A stretch of 64,000 nucleotides of DNA from Enterococcus songbeiensis (GCF_005405265.1 NZ_BJDS01000013.1:1-64000), one strand, 5' to 3'; positions 17,251 through 26,672 are shown, counted from the stretch's first letter. The notes: generated by a model from the letters alone, not told the origin. Made by a program: numbers and translations.

Positions 17251-17598
17251 TTAATTTTGAAGGGGGTATTGCTCATCAATTTTTTTCGTCAAAGTTTCCA
17301 AAAAGGCTTCTTCCCCAAAGGTATTCACTTTGAAAATCAAGGCTTCACTGCCGCCAGAGGTAATCGCCGTTAGAAAAATCCGATCTTCTTCACCTACCAG
17401 TGTCAGATTCAAACTGACACGATTGCCGCCAAAAGCACTGTACCGTTCATAAACCCGCACTGCAACGTTGATCGTACCAGCAGAAAAATCACTGCCGTCT
17501 TCATAACTGGCAGACATACTTCCCTCCATGATTGCTTTTTCGCAACTTTTCAATACCTCTTTAAATTTACCAATCAAATGCCGTTCATACTTTGCCAT
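17251..17598 (-). CDS. DUF6054 family protein
   Basis: A 115-aa soluble protein of unknown function that I match to DUF6054 by the pattern MAKYERHLIGKF, VRVYERYSAFGGNRVSLNLTL and AITSGGSEALIFKVNTFGE. The fold looks alpha/beta with a C-terminal helix. The internal ATG at 17598 is preferred over 17610 because the GGTGGGATGGAAG stretch lies directly before it. It is a single-gene unit with its own terminator. Confidence 0.78.
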   Translation of the reverse strand: MAKYERHLIGKFKEVLKSCEKAIMEGSMSASYEDGSDFSAGTINVAVRVYERYSAFGGNRVSLNLTLVGEEDRIFLTAITSGGSEALIFKVNTFGEEAFLETLTKKIDEQYPLQN

Positions 17599-17787
17599 CT
17601 TCCATCCCACCTTTTTTTGATTATCATACCACGAAATTATTTTCTAAAATACCAGCTTTTTTCAAACGAGGAGTATAAATAGTTGCCGTCACCATGTTGC
17701 CATTGTACTATAAGCTAAAGCAGAGTGATTCGCTTACAAAAGGATGTTTGTTCCATTTATACCACGGAATATAAAGGAGGAAATAAA

Positions 17788-19401
17788 ATGAAAGTTGTTG
17801 TTATCGGTGCAGTCGCTGGTGGTCCGTCTTTTGCGACCCGCTTGCGGCGTTTGGATGAAAATGCTGAAATTTTAATGATCGAACGGGGAGAAAATATTTC
17901 TTATGCCAGCTGCGCATTACCCTATTATTTGGGAGATGTGATTACTGATTTGGATTCTCTTATTGAGCGCACCCCAGCGATTTTGAAAAATAAAAATAAT
18001 ATCGATGTCCGTGTTCGTCATGAGGTAACTGCGATTGATCCTACGAATAAAGAAGTGACAATCAAAAATCTTGAAACACAGGAAAGTTACCAAGCACCCT
18101 ATGATGTGCTGGTGATTTCATCCGGCTCGCGCGCTGTTTTACCTCCTATCAAAGGAATTAAAACAGCCAAAAATGGGTTTGTTTTACGCAATGTGACTGA
18201 TGCAGCCGAAATCAAAGACTTCCTGATTGCCAAACAACCGCAAAAAGCCACGATTATCGGGGCAGGAGTTGCCGGTTTGGAAATTGCTGAAAATTTGCGT
18301 CACCGCAAGATTGATGTGACAGTCATTGACCAGTTACCAGAAGTTGCGTTTCCTTATGATTCGGAGATTGCTGAAATTATCCATCAACATCTGGAAAAAA
18401 ATGGTGTCCATCTATTATTGGAGGAAACGGTTACTGAAATTCAGCAAGAAGGTAAACTCTTAGTTTTGGCAGACGGTTCTACACTAGAAACGGATCTGCT
18501 AATTTTTGCGGCTGGTGTCAAACCAAACAATGAATTAGCTGCCGCAGCAGGAATCCAATTAGCAGAAGATCAACATATTCTTGTGGATGAGCACTTAGCT
18601 ACCAATGTACCTGATATTTATGCAATCGGGGATGTGATCGAGACAACAAGCTGGATCACCGGTTTATCTACCCCTAGCATGCTTTCCAGTGGAGCAAATC
18701 GTCAAGGGCATCTGCTAGCCGATATCATCAACGGAAATCCATTGACTTACCGCGGCTTTATTGGAGCGGGAGTTGCCAAAATTTTCGATTTGACAGCTAG
18801 TTTTGTCGGCTACACTGAACATACGCTGAAAGCTGCTGGAATCACGAATTACAAAACGATTTTCATTACGCCATTTGATCATGCGTATTTTTATCCTGAT
18901 GCCAAACGATTGAATCTAAAACTGATTTTTGAAGAAACTACCGGAAAAATTTTAGGTGGACAAGCAGTTGGCGAAAATGGTGTGGATAAACGGATTGGTG
19001 AACTTTCCGTTGCGATTACCGGCAACCTGACGGTATTTGATTTGCCGGATTTGGAGTTGCCTTATTCTCCTCCTTACTCAACTACTCGTGATCCGCTGAA
19101 TACGGCTGGTTATGTTGCCATCAATCAGTTGAACAGCACTATCGTCACGATTAAACGGGAAGACATCCCAAAAGAAGATTTCGAAACCGCCTTTTTCCTT
19201 GATGTTCGTGAAGCCGACAAGCCACTTTCAGGAACCGTTCCGGCGACAAAAAATATTCCCCTCAGCGTGTTGCGGGAACGTTTAGCAGAAGTCCCTACCA
19301 ATCAAAAAGTGTATATCACTTTCCGTAAAGGATTGAATCCTTATAACGCAGCACGAATTCTAGCTGGCAAAGGTATCCAAGCCCTGTTAATTGAAGAGTA
19401 G
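17788..19401 (+). CDS. CoA-disulfide-reductase-like FAD/NAD(P) oxidoreductase with C-terminal rhodanese-like domain
   Basis: A 537-aa flavoprotein of the class III pyridine nucleotide-disulfide oxidoreductases (CoADR/NADH oxidase/peroxidase). FAD-binding VVVIGAVAGGPSFA opens the protein, the redox Cys is at residue 42 in YASCALPYYLGD, the NAD-binding ATIIGAGVAGLEIAENL lies near 160, and YAIGDVIE near 280. The last ~90 residues are a rhodanese-like domain with FFLDVRE, but the active-site Cys is replaced (Phe in ITFRKGLNPY). It probably reduces CoA or protein disulfides, polysulfide or peroxide in the cytoplasm. AAAGGAGG precedes the ATG at 17788. A DJ-1 gene follows, suggesting a thiol-stress pair. 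Confidence 0.88.
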   Translation: MKVVVIGAVAGGPSFATRLRRLDENAEILMIERGENISYASCALPYYLGDVITDLDSLIERTPAILKNKNNIDVRVRHEVTAIDPTNKEVTIKNLETQESYQAPYDVLVISSGSRAVLPPIKGIKTAKNGFVLRNVTDAAEIKDFLIAKQPQKATIIGAGVAGLEIAENLRHRKIDVTVIDQLPEVAFPYDSEIAEIIHQHLEKNGVHLLLEETVTEIQQEGKLLVLADGSTLETDLLIFAAGVKPNNELAAAAGIQLAEDQHILVDEHLATNVPDIYAIGDVIETTSWITGLSTPSMLSSGANRQGHLLADIINGNPLTYRGFIGAGVAKIFDLTASFVGYTEHTLKAAGITNYKTIFITPFDHAYFYPDAKRLNLKLIFEETTGKILGGQAVGENGVDKRIGELSVAITGNLTVFDLPDLELPYSPPYSTTRDPLNTAGYVAINQLNSTIVTIKREDIPKEDFETAFFLDVREADKPLSGTVPATKNIPLSVLRERLAEVPTNQKVYITFRKGLNPYNAARILAGKGIQALLIEE

Positions 19402-19500
19402 GAAACAAAAAAGTCTTCTTTTTAGCACCTGCAATCAAATTTATTGCAATTTTCTCAGCCCTTCTCTACCATTAAAGATAACATCAGAGGAGGCGAAAAA

Positions 19501-20010
19501 ATGAGCAAAGTAGCAGTAATTATGACCGATTTAGTTGAAGACATTGAGGTAACTTCACCAAAGGAAGCCCTTGAAAATGCCGGACATGATATAGTGATTA
19601 TCAGTGAAAAAGACACAGTGACTGGTAAAAAAGGCACAAAATTTCCGGTAGACACTTCTATTGACGGCATTTCTTGGCAAGATTTTGACGCATTACTGAT
19701 TCCCGGTGGTTTTTCTCCAGATCAACTACGAACCGATGAACGCTATGTTCAACTGACCAAAGATTTTTTAGAATCTAATCGACCAGTGTTTGCTATCTGT
19801 CACGGGCCACAGATTTTTATTCAAACCGAACTGCTCCCTAATCTTACGTTGACCGGCTACGAATCCATTTTGCCTGATTTGATGTATGCCGGTGCTACTG
19901 TCAGAGATCAACCTGTAGTCATTGATCACAATTTAATCACCAGCCGCAATCCCGGAGATTTAGAGGCCTTCAATGCCGCTATCGTCAATGCACTAAATGA
20001 ACCAACCTAA
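19501..20010 (+). CDS. DJ-1/PfpI family protein (type 1 glutamine amidotransferase fold)
   Basis: A 169-aa protein with the nucleophile elbow AICHGPQIF, Cys at about residue 100 followed by His, and LLIPGGFSPDQLR upstream; these fit the PfpI/YhbO/YraA branch associated with stress protection and reported glyoxalase or deglycase-type activities (exact reaction debated). The start at 19501 is set by GAGGAGG 8 nt upstream. It lies 100 bp after the CoADR-like gene and is followed by a terminator. Confidence 0.88.
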   Translation: MSKVAVIMTDLVEDIEVTSPKEALENAGHDIVIISEKDTVTGKKGTKFPVDTSIDGISWQDFDALLIPGGFSPDQLRTDERYVQLTKDFLESNRPVFAICHGPQIFIQTELLPNLTLTGYESILPDLMYAGATVRDQPVVIDHNLITSRNPGDLEAFNAAIVNALNEPT

Positions 20011-20030
20011 TACTGTTAAAAATTTTTACT

Positions 20031-20058
20031 GGCAAGCCCACTGTGGTTTGCCTTTTTT
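20031..20058 (+). terminator. Intrinsic terminator after the DJ-1 gene
   Basis: GGCAAGCCCAC / GTGGTTTGCC hairpin followed by six T. Confidence 0.75.
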
Positions 20059-20140
20059 AGTGACAAATTCTTTTTTCTGCATTATTTTCAGAAAATATGT
20101 GGTAACATAGCTTCAGTATATAAATAAGTTGGTGACTACT

Positions 20141-20830
20141 GTGAAACAATCTTTTCATGAGGACCGCTTTGTTGGACTGCTCCTCACTTTTATCGGAGGT
20201 GCAATGGACGCCTACACATACATCCATTATGGCGCATTTGCTTCAGCACAAACCGGCAATATCGTTTTGGCGATTATTCAGGCCTTTGACGGCGATTGGT
20301 CCAACGTTGGTAAGAAAATCCTTTCAACATCTTTTTTCTTTTTAGGCATTTTGTTGACTAAGTTTTTGATCGATTATTTTCGAAAAAAAGAACTGCATTT
20401 TTGGCGATTATTTGTTTTATATTATGAAGCTTTGATTTTCTTTTTGGTCAGCTTTTCCGGGATCAATCATTCCCCTGCCCTTGTGACCATTCTGATTGCT
20501 TTTACTGCGGCGATTCAATGGATTGCTTTTGATAAAATTGATGGTCGTGCTTATACGAACTTGTTTACGACCGGTAATTTAAAGGGTGTGGCTACTAATC
20601 TTTATGACTATCTAAAAACCAAAGATACTCACGATTGGGACAATTTCATGCATTTTCTAAGAGTGGTGCTTGCCTTTATCGGTGGCGGAATCGTCTCTGT
20701 CGCTTTTTTCCACTGGTTTGGCTACAAATCTGTCCTGCTGATTACTGTCCTATTCCTTTTTTTAGCGATTTACGAATCAATTATGATTGCTCGGTTTTAC
20801 CGGGACAACCGCTTTTTACCCCGCAAATAA
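20141..20830 (+). CDS. YoaK/DUF1275 family membrane protein
   Basis: A 229-aa integral membrane protein with about six hydrophobic segments and the family opening GLLLTFIGGAMDAYTYIHYGAFASAQTGN, plus FTTGNLKGVATNLYDYL in the middle. Function is unknown; some members are annotated as transporters. No ATG is available: candidates are TTG 20129, GTG 20132 and GTG 20141; I use GTG 20141, with GGTGA 6 nt before. Monocistronic, ended by a strong hairpin shared with the convergent DUF1015 gene. Confidence 0.82.
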   Translation: MKQSFHEDRFVGLLLTFIGGAMDAYTYIHYGAFASAQTGNIVLAIIQAFDGDWSNVGKKILSTSFFFLGILLTKFLIDYFRKKELHFWRLFVLYYEALIFFLVSFSGINHSPALVTILIAFTAAIQWIAFDKIDGRAYTNLFTTGNLKGVATNLYDYLKTKDTHDWDNFMHFLRVVLAFIGGGIVSVAFFHWFGYKSVLLITVLFLFLAIYESIMIARFYRDNRFLPRK

Positions 20831-20832
20831 TT

Positions 20833-20880
20833 AAAAACTCGAAGGAATCGCTGACTAAAAGCTGTTCCTTCGAGTTTTTT
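20833..20880. terminator. Bidirectional terminator between yoaK-like and DUF1015 genes
   Basis: A 15-bp perfect stem AAAAACTCGAAGGAA/TTCCTTCGAGTTTTT with T runs on both strands lies between two convergent genes. Confidence 0.85.
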
Positions 20881-20884
20881 CTAT

Positions 20885-22102
20885 TCATCGCGTCTCCAAT
20901 TCATGTAAAAACAAGCCGCTTAATAATTTTGGTTCGAACCATGTGGACTTTGGCGGCATAATTTCATTGGCATCTGCCACAGCCAATAAATCTTTCATCG
21001 TAGTGGGATAAAGAGAAAAAGCCAAATTCCACTCCTCCTGTTTAACTAAGCGTTCCAATTCCTCACTGCCACGAATGCCTCCAATAAAATCGATGCGGGG
21101 ATCGGTACGAACATCCTGAATCCCAAAAATATTTTCAAAGACGTAGGTTTGCAACAAAGAAACATCCAAACTTTCGACTACGGAAGCTGGGATTTTTTCA
21201 GGCTTGATGGCTAGACGATACCATTCACTCTCCCAAAATAGTTGAAATTCTCCCGGTTTCTCCGGTTTTACTTTTTCGCTTTTTTCAACGACAAAATTTT
21301 CTTGAAGCTGTGAAAGAAAATCATCCGGGATGGTTACCTTCAATACCCGATTGTACTCCCAGATTGCCAGTTGATCATCCGGAAAAATAATCGATAAAAA
21401 AACATCACTTTCTGGGCTGCTGCCCTTTTTTTCTTTTCCAACTTTAACTGCCGACTCTGTCCGATGATGTCCATCAGCAATATAAAGTGCTGGCACATCC
21501 GCAAACAGCCCCACCAATTCGTCGATGGTTTTCTGATCATCCATTAACCAAACTGTATGAGTTACCTCATGGAAGCTGGTAAAGTCATAAAGAGGCGCAT
21601 GAGCAGCTTGCCACTGATCAATGATCGATTGAATAGCGGTTTCTTTGCGGTAGCTTAAAAAAATCGGACTGGTATTGGCGTCACAGGCTTCAATATGACG
21701 AATGCGGTCCAGTTCTTTTTCTGGTCGGGTATATTCATGTTTTTTGATTTTTTTTGCCAAATAATCTTCAATTGACGTGCAGACCACCAATCCTGTTTGA
21801 CTACGGGTCCCCATGGTTAATTGATAAAGATAAAAGACAGACTGTTCTTCTTTTATTAGCCAGTTTTTTCTTCGAAAGTCGGCAAAATTTTCGGCTGCTT
21901 TTTGATAAACTTGCTCGTCATAGGGATCAATGGTTTCCGGCAAATCAATTTCAGCTTTGTCGATATGAAAAAAACTGTAGGGATTCTCGGCAGCTAATTG
22001 CTCTGCCTCTTGACTGTTGACCACGTCATATGGCAATGCCGCAACTTTTTCTGCTAATTCAGCAGGCGGACGAACGCCGCGAAAGGGACGAATTTGAACC
22101 AT
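20885..22102 (-). CDS. DUF1015 family protein, third gene of the serC-serA operon
   Basis: A 405-aa cytoplasmic protein of the DUF1015 (HTP-binding/ParB-related nuclease-like) family, recognised by IRPFRGVRPPAELAEKVAALPYDVV at the N-terminus, RIRHIEACDANTSPIFL, and YIADGHHRTESAV in the centre. The precise function is not established, but it is commonly next to serA and serC. Its ATG overlaps the serA stop (TGATG), so translation is coupled and a link to serine metabolism is a fair inference. Confidence 0.85.
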   Translation of the reverse strand: MVQIRPFRGVRPPAELAEKVAALPYDVVNSQEAEQLAAENPYSFFHIDKAEIDLPETIDPYDEQVYQKAAENFADFRRKNWLIKEEQSVFYLYQLTMGTRSQTGLVVCTSIEDYLAKKIKKHEYTRPEKELDRIRHIEACDANTSPIFLSYRKETAIQSIIDQWQAAHAPLYDFTSFHEVTHTVWLMDDQKTIDELVGLFADVPALYIADGHHRTESAVKVGKEKKGSSPESDVFLSIIFPDDQLAIWEYNRVLKVTIPDDFLSQLQENFVVEKSEKVKPEKPGEFQLFWESEWYRLAIKPEKIPASVVESLDVSLLQTYVFENIFGIQDVRTDPRIDFIGGIRGSEELERLVKQEEWNLAFSLYPTTMKDLLAVADANEIMPPKSTWFEPKLLSGLFLHELETR

Positions 22103-23283
22103 CAGTATCCTCCTTCCGGTTGTTTAATAACGCGAACCCGCAAAATATCCGGATTTTCCCGTAATTTTCCAGCAACCTTTTCTGCTTTTTCTGGATTCGT
22201 TTCTTGAATATCGATCAGGGTATAGGCATAATCTTCCTGTCCACGGTTGACCATGTTATCAATATTGATACCCATTTCAGCAATCGTCGAAGAAATTTGA
22301 CCAAGCATATTCGGTACATTGCGATTGATCACCGTTATCCGATAGGGAGATTGAAACGCCATTTCCACTGAAGGAAAATTCACTGAGCGTTTGATTGTTC
22401 CGGTTTCTAAAAATCGTTTCAATGTTCGAGCTGCCATTTTGGCACAGTTGACCTCGGCTTCTTCTGTTGAGGCACCTAAATGGGGCAGTACCAAAACTTT
22501 TTTATGATTCAATAATTTTTCATCGGCAAAATCTGTCGTAAAACCGGCAAGCTCACCTGCATCCAACGCTGTCAAAACAGCCGTGGTATCCACGATTTCT
22601 CCTCTAGAAAAATTAAACAGTTTAGCAGTAGGCTTCATTTGTGCCAGTTCTGCCGTGCTGATCAGATGATGGGTATTTTCCATCAAAGGTACATGAAGCG
22701 TGATAAAATCACAATTTTTGAAAATCTCGGACAAATCTGCCGCCCGTTTGACCCGTCTGGAAATGCTCCATGCTGTATCAACCGAAACGTAAGGATCGTA
22801 GCCCATGACTTCCATTCCTAAACGATAGGCATCGTTAGCAACCATCGCACCGATTGCCCCCAAGCCAATGATTCCTAATCGCTTTCCTTCCAATTCCGTA
22901 CCGGCAAACTGACTTTTTTGTGCCTCGGCCTGTTCTTCAACATTTGGACCGGATAACGTTTGGACCCACTGAGCGCCTTGCAAAATAGGGCGCACGGAAA
23001 GCAGTAAGCTGGCAATCACCAATTCCTTGACTGCGTTGGCATTGGCACCGGGTGTATTAAACACCACGATTCCTTGCTGTGTGCAACGATCAACAGGAAT
23101 GTTATTGGTGCCGGCTCCGGCTCTTGCAACGCCCACTACCGACTCGGGAAAGGCATAGTCGTGAAGTTTTTGACTGCGTAAAATAATTCCATCCGGGTTT
23201 TCACTTTCGTTAATCAAATAATTTTCGTCAAAACGACTCATACCTTCTGGGGCAATCGCATTAAATGTTTTAATCTGGAACAT
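22102..23283 (-). CDS. serA: D-3-phosphoglycerate dehydrogenase
   Basis: First enzyme of serine synthesis: oxidises 3-phosphoglycerate to 3-phosphohydroxypyruvate with NAD. The Rossmann motif [13 protein letters not shown] is near residue 145, catalytic Arg-Glu-His pattern is represented by NFSRGEIVD, the DE pair (TDFADE) and [13 protein letters not shown]-terminal ACT domain ([24 protein letters not shown]) suggests serine feedback control. The ATG at 23283 has AAGGGAG upstream. It overlaps the serC end by 14 bp. Confidence 0.94.
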   Translation of the reverse strand: MFQIKTFNAIAPEGMSRFDENYLINESENPDGIILRSQKLHDYAFPESVVGVARAGAGTNNIPVDRCTQQGIVVFNTPGANANAVKELVIASLLLSVRPILQGAQWVQTLSGPNVEEQAEAQKSQFAGTELEGKRLGIIGLGAIGAMVANDAYRLGMEVMGYDPYVSVDTAWSISRRVKRAADLSEIFKNCDFITLHVPLMENTHHLISTAELAQMKPTAKLFNFSRGEIVDTTAVLTALDAGELAGFTTDFADEKLLNHKKVLVLPHLGASTEEAEVNCAKMAARTLKRFLETGTIKRSVNFPSVEMAFQSPYRITVINRNVPNMLGQISSTIAEMGINIDNMVNRGQEDYAYTLIDIQETNPEKAEKVAGKLRENPDILRVRVIKQPEGGY

Positions 23284-24358
23284 TGGCTTGTCTCCCTTCA
23301 AATTCTTTCATGCACTCAATCAACTTCAATACACCTGCTTCAGGAAAAGCATTGTATAAACTTGCCCGCATTCCCCCAACGGAACGGTGTCCTTTCAAAT
23401 TGATCAAACCAGCTTCTTCTGCAAATCGAACAAACTGTTGATCCAAATCAGTGTTCCCCGTCACAAAAGGAATATTTGTGATCGAACGGCTCTCTTTTTC
23501 AACTGGATTAGAAAAGAGGGCTGAGTGTTCAATGGCTTCATAAAGAAGGGCTGCTTTTTTACGATCTGCTTCTAAAATTGCTGGTACGCCCCCTTTTTCC
23601 TTCAACCACTCAAAAACTAGCTTGGCAATATAGATACTATAGGTTGGTGGTGTATTATACAATGAGGCGTTATCTGCCTGTAATTTGTAATCCAGCATCG
23701 GGGCAAACACCCTTTGCTCCAACAAATCTTCCCGAACAATCACCACGGTCAAACCGGCTGGGCCAATATTTTTTTGCGCTCCTGCATAAATCAGTCCAAA
23801 ATCTTCTACATTGTAGTCATTCGCCAAAATATTTGAAGACATATCTGCTACAATTGGAACTTTTCCAGCATTTGGAATTGTTTGATAGACTGTTCCGGCA
23901 ATCGTATTATTGGTGGTAATATGCAAATAGGCTGCACGCTGATCGATTTGATCAATTGTTATTTCAGGAATGTAGCTGAAATTTCGATCTTCGCTGGAAG
24001 CGATGACTTCCACATCAACCTTTTCAATTGCTTTTGCGGCAGCGATTGCTTTTTTTGACCACACACCGGTATTGACATACAGGGCTTTTTTTCCTTGCGC
24101 AAGATTTAACGGTACCATTGTAAATTGCAGACTAGCGCCCCCTTGTAAAAATAAAACACGATAATTAGCAGGAATCGCCATCAATTCCCGTAAATTTTTT
24201 TCGGCAGTTTTAATAATCTGATCAAATAAGGAGGAACGATGACTCAACTCCATCACAGACATCCCGCTCATTTGATAATCTAGAAATTCGGATTGCGCTT
24301 TTGCCAGCACTTCTTTGGGTAATACGGCTGGGCCGGCTGAAAAGTTATAAATCGTCAT
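23270..24358 (-). CDS. serC: Phosphoserine aminotransferase
   Basis: PLP enzyme converting 3-phosphohydroxypyruvate plus glutamate to phosphoserine. Diagnostic segments: [15 protein letters not shown] at the N-terminus, [17 protein letters not shown], and the PLP-lysine region [13 protein letters not shown] with the Schiff-base Lys near residue 197. Length (362 aa) is standard. First gene of serC-serA-DUF1015; the phosphoserine phosphatase serB is not in this window. Confidence 0.95.
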   Translation of the reverse strand: MTIYNFSAGPAVLPKEVLAKAQSEFLDYQMSGMSVMELSHRSSLFDQIIKTAEKNLRELMAIPANYRVLFLQGGASLQFTMVPLNLAQGKKALYVNTGVWSKKAIAAAKAIEKVDVEVIASSEDRNFSYIPEITIDQIDQRAAYLHITTNNTIAGTVYQTIPNAGKVPIVADMSSNILANDYNVEDFGLIYAGAQKNIGPAGLTVVIVREDLLEQRVFAPMLDYKLQADNASLYNTPPTYSIYIAKLVFEWLKEKGGVPAILEADRKKAALLYEAIEHSALFSNPVEKESRSITNIPFVTGNTDLDQQFVRFAEEAGLINLKGHRSVGGMRASLYNAFPEAGVLKLIECMKEFEGRQANVPD

Positions 24359-24497
24359 ACACTTCTGCTCCTTTTTAAAAATATTTTAAAAACCATTGTA
24401 GCAGATACCACCCTCAGACAAAAGCATAAACCGCAAAATGTTTTGTGAATTTTTTGACTATTCTGATTAAAATAACAAATATTTTTTGAAATACACA

Positions 24498-24530
24498 CAA
24501 AAAAAGAACAGGAAAAAATCCCTGTTCGTT
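24498..24530 (-). terminator. Intrinsic terminator after the ABC-F operon
   Basis: Minus strand stem GAACAGG/CCTGTTC followed by seven T, just after the 100-aa protein gene. Confidence 0.8.
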
Positions 24531-24532
24531 GT

Positions 24533-24835
24533 TTATTCTTTTGGTGGTAATTGAAATCCGTCAAAGGTCTCTCCATCGTAATATTTTAAAAGTTGGTCAT
24601 AAGAAAGCAAAGAGGAGGTCATTTCTTCCGTTGGATTTTCTGCTTCTTGCATTTTTTTAGCCTCTAGATAGGCTTGATAGCCTTCTGCCAATTGCCGATA
24701 CATCGCCTGTCGAGAAGTTCCTTCTCCATTGATCAGAGGTAACTCCCGTAAAAAACCGCGATAAACGGGTACATCATTTTCGATTTCAATCGGTAGTTCC
24801 ACGACCGTCAAATTAACTTCTTCAAAAATATCCAT
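24533..24835 (-). CDS. Hypothetical protein (100 aa), HicB-like in part
   Basis: Not firmly recognised. The N-terminal half (strand VVELPIEIENDVPVYRGFLRELP followed by helix RQAMYRQLAEGYQAYLEA) resembles the partial RNase-H fold of HicB-type proteins, but no HicA toxin gene is adjacent. The start lies 14 bp after the ABC-F gene and a terminator follows, so the two form an operon under the same attenuator. GGAGG appears before the ATG. A role linked to the ABC-F protein is inference only. Confidence 0.6.
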   Translation of the reverse strand: MDIFEEVNLTVVELPIEIENDVPVYRGFLRELPLINGEGTSRQAMYRQLAEGYQAYLEAKKMQEAENPTEEMTSSLLSYDQLLKYYDGETFDGFQLPPKE

Positions 24836-24849
24836 CCCTTCATTTCCTC

Positions 24850-26376
24850 CTATTCTTCTCCCAGATTAATCACACGATCCACAAAAGGTTCATAAAATCC
24901 TTGTTCATGTGAAACAACAATTACGGTTCCCGCAAAGTTTTGAAAACTTTGTTGCAGATTTTCCTTCGTTTCTTGATCGATATGATTCGTCGGTTCATCC
25001 AAAATCAAAAAATTACTTTCCTTCATCGTCATTTGCGCAAATTTGACCTTGGCCTGTTCGCCACCACTCAATAAACGCAACGGTTCCTGTGCCAACTGAT
25101 TGGCTAAGCCCGCCCGCGATAATTGCCGCCGCAATTCCTTTACTGTCGCTTTTGGAAACAGGTCGCTTAAATAATGCAGCGGGGTTTCCAAGGGGTTTTC
25201 CCAAAGAAGTTCCTGAGAAAAATAATTGAGCGTCGTATTTTCAGGAAAATGAAAAGTTCCGGATAAAGGCGTTCGTTCCCCCATCAATGTTTTTAACAAG
25301 GTTGATTTCCCGATCCCGTTGAAGCCACGAATCGCAACTTTTTCTCCATAGCGAATCGTCAAATTGATTGGTGACAACAATGGGCGATCATAGCCGATCA
25401 CTAATTGATCTGTTTCCAGTGCAAAGGTCGTGACAATCTCACGATATGGAAAGACGATATGCGGTTTTGCCGTCCCTGTCGGTGGAGTCAAGCGCTCCAC
25501 TTTATCCAGTTGTTTTTGCCGACTTTTTGCTATCGTAGAACGGGAACCGGCTTTGTATTTTCGAATGTAGGCTTCTGTTTTTTCAATCTGCCTTTTTTGG
25601 ACGGCGTATTGCCGCAAATAAGATTCTCGATTGACTTCTTTTTGCTTCAATGCTTGGGTCAAATTACCCGTATATTTCGTTAATTTTCCAAACTCAATAT
25701 CGGCAATGTGGGTCGTGATTTCATTCAAAAATTGCCGATCATGGGAAATCACTAAAAATGTGCCAGTGAATTCCTGTAAAAATTGCGTCAACCATTGAAC
25801 ATGGGTATCATCCAAATGGTTGGTGGGTTCATCCAAAACCAGCATCTCAGGCTTTTCCAGCAATAATTTTGCCAAAATTACTTTTGAACGTTGACCCCCA
25901 CTAAGATTTTTCAGCAAAGTATCCAGTCCAAGCACATCGAGCCCTAATCCGGTCGCCATTTCTTGAATCAAGGTTTCCATTTGATAAAATTCTCCTTGGT
26001 CCAATTCCGTTTGCAGACGTCCGGCTTTTTCCAATAATTGATCCTGCAATGTTTCTGCATATTCCGTGTATAAAGCTGTAATTTTTTGTTCCTTATCCAT
26101 ATCTTCTTGAAAAGCCGTTTTTAAAAAGGCAAAGATTGTCAATTCCTCATCCACCCGAACATACTGATCCAAATAACCAATCTTACTGTTTTTCGGATAG
26201 TCTACTCGTCCATCATCTGGCAAAATCTCACCGGTGATGATTTTGATCAAGGTACTTTTTCCTGCACCGTTTTGTCCAATCAAGCCCACGTGTTCGCCAC
26301 GGTTAATCTGTAAATTTAATTGTTCATACAATACTTTGTCCCCAAATTGTTGGGTGATATTTGTTAATTGCAGCAT
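24850..26376 (-). CDS. ABC-F family ATPase (ribosome-associated, possible antibiotic-resistance type)
   Basis: A 508-aa protein with two ABC ATPase domains and no membrane segment. Walker A motifs GQNGAGKST (near 34) and GFNGIGKST, signatures LSGGQRSK and LSGGEQAK, and Walker B/EQ regions MLVLDEPTNHLD and FLILDEPTNHID are all intact; the interdomain linker around residues 230-300 is basic and helical, as in proteins that enter the ribosomal E site. ABC-F proteins either tune translation or protect ribosomes from antibiotics. I use ATG 26376 with AGGAAG upstream, not GTG 26385. The leader carries an intrinsic terminator and small ORFs, favouring an inducible ribosome-protection role. The exact subfamily was not resolved. 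Confidence 0.85.
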   Translation of the reverse strand: MLQLTNITQQFGDKVLYEQLNLQINRGEHVGLIGQNGAGKSTLIKIITGEILPDDGRVDYPKNSKIGYLDQYVRVDEELTIFAFLKTAFQEDMDKEQKITALYTEYAETLQDQLLEKAGRLQTELDQGEFYQMETLIQEMATGLGLDVLGLDTLLKNLSGGQRSKVILAKLLLEKPEMLVLDEPTNHLDDTHVQWLTQFLQEFTGTFLVISHDRQFLNEITTHIADIEFGKLTKYTGNLTQALKQKEVNRESYLRQYAVQKRQIEKTEAYIRKYKAGSRSTIAKSRQKQLDKVERLTPPTGTAKPHIVFPYREIVTTFALETDQLVIGYDRPLLSPINLTIRYGEKVAIRGFNGIGKSTLLKTLMGERTPLSGTFHFPENTTLNYFSQELLWENPLETPLHYLSDLFPKATVKELRRQLSRAGLANQLAQEPLRLLSGGEQAKVKFAQMTMKESNFLILDEPTNHIDQETKENLQQSFQNFAGTVIVVSHEQGFYEPFVDRVINLGEE

Positions 26377-26399
26377 TTTTTTCACTTCCTTTATAAATT

Positions 26400-26430
26400 A
26401 AAAAGGCTGTAGACAACATCGTCTACAGCC
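26400..26430 (-). terminator. Attenuator terminator in the ABC-F leader
   Basis: Minus strand: perfect 10-bp stem GGCTGTAGAC/GTCTACAGCC, 6-nt loop and five T, ending about 25 nt upstream of the ABC-F start codon. As it lies between the promoter and the gene, it should stop most transcripts unless prevented. Confidence 0.8.
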
Positions 26431-26461
26431 AACTATGCCATCGAGACCATCTTTTAGCCAT
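26423..26461 (-). CDS. Possible second leader peptide (12 aa) overlapping the attenuator
   Basis: Frame MAKRWSRWHSWL with its stop inside the 5' arm of the attenuator stem. A ribosome finishing it would cover the arm and favour read-through. Its ribosome binding site is weak, so translation is uncertain. Confidence 0.25.
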   Translation of the reverse strand: MAKRWSRWHSWL

Positions 26462-26546
26462 GCCAAAAAAGCCTGTCTATTAGACGGTTTCGATGAAGAA
26501 TGAGCCTATGCTCAATAGTATCGCTTCTAACAATGCTTCATCTAGT

Positions 26547-26600
26547 TCATTTGTCAGAAGCTGTGTCTCTAATAAATTTTAAATAATAGTTGAAAATCAT
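26547..26600 (-). CDS. Leader peptide of the ABC-F operon (17 aa)
   Basis: A 17-codon frame, MIFNYYLKFIRDTASDK, begins about 22 nt after the predicted transcription start, with AGGAAAGG 9 nt before its ATG. Its last codons form one arm of a hairpin (CTTCTGACAA pairing with TTGTTAGAAG near 26520-26530), so the position of a ribosome on this ORF would change downstream folding. This is the organisation of drug-sensing leader peptides upstream of ABC-F and other ribosome-protection genes. Confidence 0.5.
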   Translation of the reverse strand: MIFNYYLKFIRDTASDK

Positions 26601-26628
26601 CACTCTCAGCCTTTCCTAAGCGCTACAA

Positions 26629-26657
26629 AGTGTACCATCATAGGAAACAAATGTCAA
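26629..26657 (-). promoter_or_regulatory. Promoter of the ABC-F operon
   Basis: Minus strand: perfect -35 TTGACA, 17-bp spacer, TACACT. Predicted start near 26622, giving a leader of about 246 nt. Confidence 0.7.
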
Positions 26658-26672
26658 AATTGATCCCTTATC

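Noticed and set aside
24355-24576. 73-codon minus-strand frame between the 100-aa gene and serC
   Set aside because: It crosses the terminator hairpin and overlaps the end of a better-supported gene; composition is typical of chance frames.
24533-24835. HicAB toxin-antitoxin system
   Set aside because: Only a partial HicB-like pattern is seen, with no adjacent HicA-type gene; left as hypothetical.
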